From contig JAITXH010000127.1 in assembly GCA_031284845.1 (NCBI GenBank), positions 1-9,290 on the forward strand: a stretch of DNA of 9,290 nt, read 5' to 3'. This document shows, in pieces, positions 5,869 to 9,290 of this stretch. A program made the position numbers and the translations under genes. The DNA is from Puniceicoccales bacterium (GTDB lineage: Bacteria; Verrucomicrobiota; Verrucomicrobiia; Opitutales; UBA953). Under the pieces are notes generated by a model, which did no database searches, was not told the origin of the DNA, and saw nothing but the letters and a program-made list of their open reading frames with translations. The first letter of the stretch is position 1. The number at the start of each line of letters is the position of its first letter.

Positions 5869-7194
5869 ATGTCACGCGCGCATTGGTGCTCACGCATTGG
5901 TTTTATCCTGGCAGCTGCGGGGTCGGCTGTCGGCTTAGGCGATGTCTGGAAGTTTCCCTACGTCACAGCCAGCAATGGAGGCGGAGTCTTTTTACTAACC
6001 TATGTCGTGATTTGCCTGACACTTGGTGTCGTGTTGATGACGATGGAAATGGCGTTGGGGCGTGCCGCCAACGCCGATGCTGTGGGCATTTTCAAAAAGC
6101 TCAAAGGCGGTGCCTGGCCCCTTGCAGGTTATGGAGCTGTCCTTTCCTGCTTCCTCATTTTGTCTTTCTACTGCTCAGTCGGCGGGTGGACGGTTGCCTA
6201 CATTGGGAAAACCCTCACCGGAAGTATTCTCACAAGCGACGCGGAGGCCCTGCGCCGGGATTTCGACAACTTCAAGGCCGGCTGGTTTCAACCGGTGTTT
6301 TTCCTGTGCATATTCTCGGGGTTGACTCTGTCCGTTGTGCTCGCCGGAGTGCAAAAGGGGATTGAGGCACTATCAAAATATATGATGCCGATACTGCTTT
6401 TCCTGATGCTCATCTTGATTGTCCGCGGGCTGACCCTCCCCGGAGCAATGGCTGGAGTGAGCTATTACCTGAAACCTGATTTCTCCAAACTCACGCCGCG
6501 CATGGTTGTGGACGCCATGGGGCTGGCATTTTTTTCACTCTCTCTGGGCATGGGGATTATGCTGACTTACGGCTCCTATGTGGAGCGTGGCATAAACCTG
6601 TTACATTCGTCGCTATGGGTGATTTCACTGACGCTCGGAACAAGCTTTCTCGCCGGGCTGATGGTGTTGCCGGCAGTGTTCGCGTTCGGATTCAATTTAC
6701 AGGAAGGGCCAGGGTTGACGTTTGTGACGATGCCCGCCGTGTTCGCGCAAATGCCCGGCGGCAGCGTCTGGGCGGTGGCGTTTTTCGTGCTGCTTCTCGT
6801 GGCGGCGTTGACCTCATCAGTGTCGCTCCTCGAGGTGATCGCCAGCTTCCTCATAGATGAATTCAAGTGGAGCCGCCGCCGGGCTGCCGTAACGGCGACG
6901 TTAGGATTTGCCGCACTCGGCGTGTTTGTCTCGTGGTCTCTGGGGCCACTGAGCCACTGGACACTTTTCGGGAAAAATCTTTTTACCCTGCTCGATTTTA
7001 TCACGAGCAATTTGCTGATGCCTTTGGTGGAAATGGCCATCGCGCTCTTTGCCGGATGGATCGTGTGGCCGCGCGTAGAGGAAGAATTGACAAACCAAAA
7101 CGCGAAACCGGTGTGGCTCGCTCCCATGCGCATATTTGTGCGCTTCCTGGCACCCGCGGCAATCGCGCTGGTCTTGATTAACGGACTGCGTTGA
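5869..7194 (+). CDS. Sodium-dependent transporter, NSS (SNF) family, LeuT fold
   Basis: This 441-aa inner-membrane protein is a neurotransmitter:sodium symporter homologue, most likely importing an amino acid or related amine with Na+. The length and hydrophobic profile fit the 11-helix bacterial form (TM1 about 8-28, TM6 about 211-238, TM8 about 298-330, TM10-11 about 369-438). Family motifs are GSAVGLGDVWKFPY (18-31, unwound TM1), NGGGVF (36-41), SLSLGMGIMLTYGSYV (223-238, TM6) and LTSSVSLLE (314-322, TM8). By alignment from memory to LeuT, Na2 ligands (T315, S316) and T233 of Na1 are kept, while LeuT N27 is D25 and N286 falls on a Leu. The LeuT R30-D404 gate would be K28-D376. The ATG at 5869 starts at the conserved family N-terminus (H-W-SRIGF). 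The substrate cannot be deduced. The downstream pump gene overlaps or follows closely, so co-transcription is likely. Confidence 0.92.
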   Translation: MSRAHWCSRIGFILAAAGSAVGLGDVWKFPYVTASNGGGVFLLTYVVICLTLGVVLMTMEMALGRAANADAVGIFKKLKGGAWPLAGYGAVLSCFLILSFYCSVGGWTVAYIGKTLTGSILTSDAEALRRDFDNFKAGWFQPVFFLCIFSGLTLSVVLAGVQKGIEALSKYMMPILLFLMLILIVRGLTLPGAMAGVSYYLKPDFSKLTPRMVVDAMGLAFFSLSLGMGIMLTYGSYVERGINLLHSSLWVISLTLGTSFLAGLMVLPAVFAFGFNLQEGPGLTFVTMPAVFAQMPGGSVWAVAFFVLLLVAALTSSVSLLEVIASFLIDEFKWSRRRAAVTATLGFAALGVFVSWSLGPLSHWTLFGKNLFTLLDFITSNLLMPLVEMAIALFAGWIVWPRVEEELTNQNAKPVWLAPMRIFVRFLAPAAIALVLINGLR

Positions 7195-7223
7195 ACACCC
7201 TCCGGCCCTTTTTCCCACAGCGA

Positions 7224-8444
7224 ATGCCTCTCCCTGACAACAAACAAGCCACCGGCACACTAAGCATGAAATCGCGCTGGCGCTTGATATTCATTCTGGC
7301 ATCGCTCGCCGCATTCGGGCCTTTGGCCATAGACATGTATCTGCCGGCCTTCCCGCAAATCGCCAGCGACCTGCATGCACCACAGGGAGCAGTGCAACTC
7401 AGTCTTTCTGTTTTTCTGATCGGCGTCTCCTTGGGCCAACTCATCTACGGGCCGCTCTCGGATCGCTTCGGACGCCGCTACCTCTTGCTCTTCGGGACTG
7501 CCCTTTTCGTGTTCTCGGCACTGGGATGCGCGTTCACCAACTCTGCTCCCGGGCTGATTGGCTGGCGTCTCGTGATGGCACTCGGCGGTTCGGCAGGCAT
7601 GGGTCTTTCACGCGCCATTATCCGGGATAAATTCGCCGTGCATGAAGCAGCAGAGGCCTTTTCAATGCTGGCACTCGTCATGGGCGCAGCGCCAATCATC
7701 GCGCCCTTGCTCGGCGGGCAGGTATTGGAAGCATTCGGGTGGCGCACCATCTTTGGCGTGCTCGCCACGCTGGGCACTGCCGTGTGGCTCGCCGTCTGGT
7801 TCTGGCTGCCGGAGTCGCTCCCGGCAGATAAGCGCAAACAGCAAAACGTAGCGGAAGCGGTGCGCGGCTACGGCGCGTTGCTCACCAATAAAGCCTTCAT
7901 GGGCTACGCTCTGGTGCTTGGGTTCAACGCCGGAGCACTGTTCACTTACATCACCTGCGCACCACACATTTTCATTGAGCTTAACGGGATGACGCCACAG
8001 GTGTTTTCACTCTTTTTCGGGATAAACTCGCTGGGAATGATAGGAGGGGCGCAAATCAACCGCCACCTGCTGCGCCGTTTCACACCCCGGCACATCCTCA
8101 GTATCACGCTCGCGCTAGTAGCATCTGCCGGACTGTTGCTGGCTGTATGTGCCTTGGCGGGCATTGGGGGCTTCCCGGCGCTCATCGTGCTTTTGTTCCT
8201 CACGCTGGCATCCGGCGGACTGGTCGGGCCAAATGCCACAGCACTGGCGCTCTCGCCCTTTGAACGCTCGGTAGGTAGCGCTGCGGCCCTGCTAGGCACC
8301 TTGCAATTCGGCATGGGCGGGCTGGCCGGCGCCCTTGCAGGAGCATTTGGCAACCACGGCGCGATGCCAATGTGCGCGACACTGGCCGTTTGTGCCTTCG
8401 TGTGTTTTGCGGCATTTCACACACTCACCCGCCGGACGTCGTGA
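7224..8444 (+). CDS. Bcr/CflA family multidrug efflux MFS transporter
   Basis: This 406-aa, 12-TM proton-driven drug antiporter of the MFS DHA1 Bcr/CflA subgroup resembles E. coli Bcr (bicyclomycin/sulfonamide export, 396 aa). Signatures counted from the ATG at 7224 are FGPLAIDMYLPAFPQI (31-46, TM1), MFS motif A GQLIYGPLSDRFGRR (71-85, loop 2-3), and the motif-B-like TM4 segment WRLVMALGGSAG with R115. Motif C-like AAPIIAPLLGG follows in TM5. Start choice is uncertain. A TTG at 7191 overlaps the TGA of the transporter upstream (TTGA). ATGs occur at 7224 and 7266, and the latter (MKSRWRLIFI) would give 392 aa, close to the family norm. None has a Shine-Dalgarno sequence. Being directly behind the NSS gene suggests one operon of two transporters. 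The actual drug or metabolite is unknown. Confidence 0.9.
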   Translation: MPLPDNKQATGTLSMKSRWRLIFILASLAAFGPLAIDMYLPAFPQIASDLHAPQGAVQLSLSVFLIGVSLGQLIYGPLSDRFGRRYLLLFGTALFVFSALGCAFTNSAPGLIGWRLVMALGGSAGMGLSRAIIRDKFAVHEAAEAFSMLALVMGAAPIIAPLLGGQVLEAFGWRTIFGVLATLGTAVWLAVWFWLPESLPADKRKQQNVAEAVRGYGALLTNKAFMGYALVLGFNAGALFTYITCAPHIFIELNGMTPQVFSLFFGINSLGMIGGAQINRHLLRRFTPRHILSITLALVASAGLLLAVCALAGIGGFPALIVLLFLTLASGGLVGPNATALALSPFERSVGSAAALLGTLQFGMGGLAGALAGAFGNHGAMPMCATLAVCAFVCFAAFHTLTRRTS

Positions 8445-8454
8445 AACTGCCGAA

Positions 8455-8472
8455 TGCGGCTTCAGCGCCGCA
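8455..8472. terminator. Small hairpin in the convergent gap (possible bidirectional terminator)
   Basis: The sequence has a perfect 6-bp inverted repeat TGCGGC (8455-8460) and GCCGCA (8467-8472) with a 6-base loop TTCAGC. It lies between the 3' ends of the bcr-like gene (8444) and sdhB (8476), where a bidirectional terminator is expected. Neither side has a clear U tract, so termination strength is doubtful. Confidence 0.35.
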
Positions 8473-8475
8473 CTG

Positions 8476-9282
8476 TTATTGCCCCGCGCGTTTTTTGCCC
8501 GTACTCTTGAAAAAGTCTTTGAAGCTGGCGGCTGCGTAATCGCGGTTCAATTGCGCGATGAAATCGAGCGTGTTTCCCTTCGGGCAAACAGCCTGACATT
8601 CGCCATAGTTTGTGCAGTTACCAAAGCCCTCGTCGTCCATCGTGCGGACCATGGCGAGCGTGCGTTGGTCTTTCTCGGCCTTGCCCTGAGGGAGGCTGTT
8701 GAAGTGCGAGACTTTTGACCCGACGAAAAGCATTGCGGCGGCGTTCGGACAAGCGGCCACGCAAGCGCCGCAGCCAATACACTCGGCAGCGTCCATGGCG
8801 CGATCGGCCACGGGCTTCGGGATGGGAATGATGTTGGCGTCAATCGCGGAACCGGTGCGGATGCTGATGAAACCGCCTGCCTGCGTGATGCGGTCAAGCG
8901 CGGTGCGATCCACCACGAGGTCTTTGATGACGGGGAAAGGTTTGGCGCGCCAAGGCTCAATGGTGATGGTCTCGCCGTCCTTGAAATTGCGCATGTGGAC
9001 TTGGCAAGTGGTGACGCCCTGGAGCGGGCCGTGCGGCAGTCCGTTGATCGTCATCGAGCACATGCCACAAATCCCTTCGCGGCAATCGTGGTCGAAGGCG
9101 ATGGGGTCTTCGTTACCAGCGACGAGCTGTTCATTGAGGATGTCTATCATCTCAAGAAACGAGGAACCGGTGGAGATATTACTCACCTTGTATTCTTTGA
9201 ACTCGCCTTTGGCGAGGCGTGTCGGCTGGCGCCAGACGCGGATGGTGAGTGAGAGAGTTTGGTCGTGATGTTCGTTGGACAT
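8476..9282 (-). CDS. sdhB: Succinate dehydrogenase/fumarate reductase iron-sulfur subunit
   Basis: This 268-aa iron-sulfur subunit of respiratory complex II passes electrons from the SdhA flavin to the quinone site at the membrane. Ligands are all visible. The [2Fe-2S] motif is CREGICGMC with C67, C72, C75 and a fourth C93 (TTCQVHM). The ferredoxin-like part has C168-x2-C171-x2-C174 plus C178 P, then C223-x5-C229-x3-C233 P. By analogy with E. coli SdhB, C168, C171, C174 and C233 hold the [4Fe-4S] cluster and C178, C223 and C229 the [3Fe-4S] cluster. The motif CREGICGMC (Cys rather than Asp as third ligand) and the overall length fit the Bacteroidetes/Verrucomicrobia/epsilon-type subunit paired with a single cytochrome b subunit. 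The ATG at 9282 is 8 bases from the edge. sdhA and sdhC would be expected to the right. Oxidase versus reductase direction cannot be told from this subunit alone. Confidence 0.95.
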   Translation of the reverse strand: MSNEHHDQTLSLTIRVWRQPTRLAKGEFKEYKVSNISTGSSFLEMIDILNEQLVAGNEDPIAFDHDCREGICGMCSMTINGLPHGPLQGVTTCQVHMRNFKDGETITIEPWRAKPFPVIKDLVVDRTALDRITQAGGFISIRTGSAIDANIIPIPKPVADRAMDAAECIGCGACVAACPNAAAMLFVGSKVSHFNSLPQGKAEKDQRTLAMVRTMDDEGFGNCTNYGECQAVCPKGNTLDFIAQLNRDYAAASFKDFFKSTGKKRAGQ

Positions 9283-9290
9283 GATGATTG

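Noticed and set aside
5679..6365. A 228-codon plus-strand frame across the argA/NSS junction.
   Set aside because: It overlaps argA antisense and the NSS gene out of frame. Its Cys/Arg/His-rich translation matches no family.

Overview
This 9.3 kb window reads as an ordinary, gene-dense bacterial chromosome segment of moderately high GC (high 50s percent by eye). I see no mobile element, CRISPR array, rRNA or tRNA. The organism is clearly Gram-negative in character: it has a lipoprotein with a lipobox, a secreted M23 peptidase, SlyX and a Bcr/CflA pump. The gene families suggest the PVC group, most plausibly Verrucomicrobiota. The evidence is a 163-aa protein resembling a conserved PVC hypothetical family, a Bacteroidetes/Verrucomicrobia-style SdhB with a fully cysteine-liganded [2Fe-2S] site, and genes that mostly start without a visible Shine-Dalgarno sequence. 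This placement is inferred from memory of the families and is only moderately certain.

Layout. From 1 to 5752 every gene is on the minus strand. In transcription order they are argA (N-acetylglutamate synthase), a 163-aa conserved protein with an N-terminal cysteine cluster, a small lipoprotein, an M23 (LytM-type) peptidase that overlaps the lipoprotein gene by one base, and then a good candidate intrinsic terminator (about 2195-2227). A second minus-strand group follows: a DegT/DnrJ/EryC1-family PLP aminotransferase, slyX and the N-terminal third of lepA (EF4), which runs off the left edge. After a short divergent intergenic region (5753-5868) the strand switches. Two membrane transporters lie in tandem on the plus strand: a sodium:neurotransmitter-symporter (NSS, LeuT-fold) protein and a Bcr/CflA drug-efflux MFS protein. 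They converge on sdhB (minus strand), with a small hairpin in the 31-base gap between them. sdhB starts 8 bases from the right edge, so sdhA and sdhC would be expected just outside.

How the genes relate. The window mixes housekeeping functions (arginine biosynthesis entry, translation factor, TCA/respiratory iron-sulfur subunit) with envelope functions (lipoprotein plus peptidase, perhaps a functional pair) and transport. No gene set here forms a recognisable defence, secretion or biosynthetic system, and I did not find an undescribed system. The items most worth a second look are the altered Na1-site residues of the NSS transporter, the lipoprotein/M23 overlap, the conserved PVC-type protein of unknown function behind argA, and the near absence of Shine-Dalgarno motifs.
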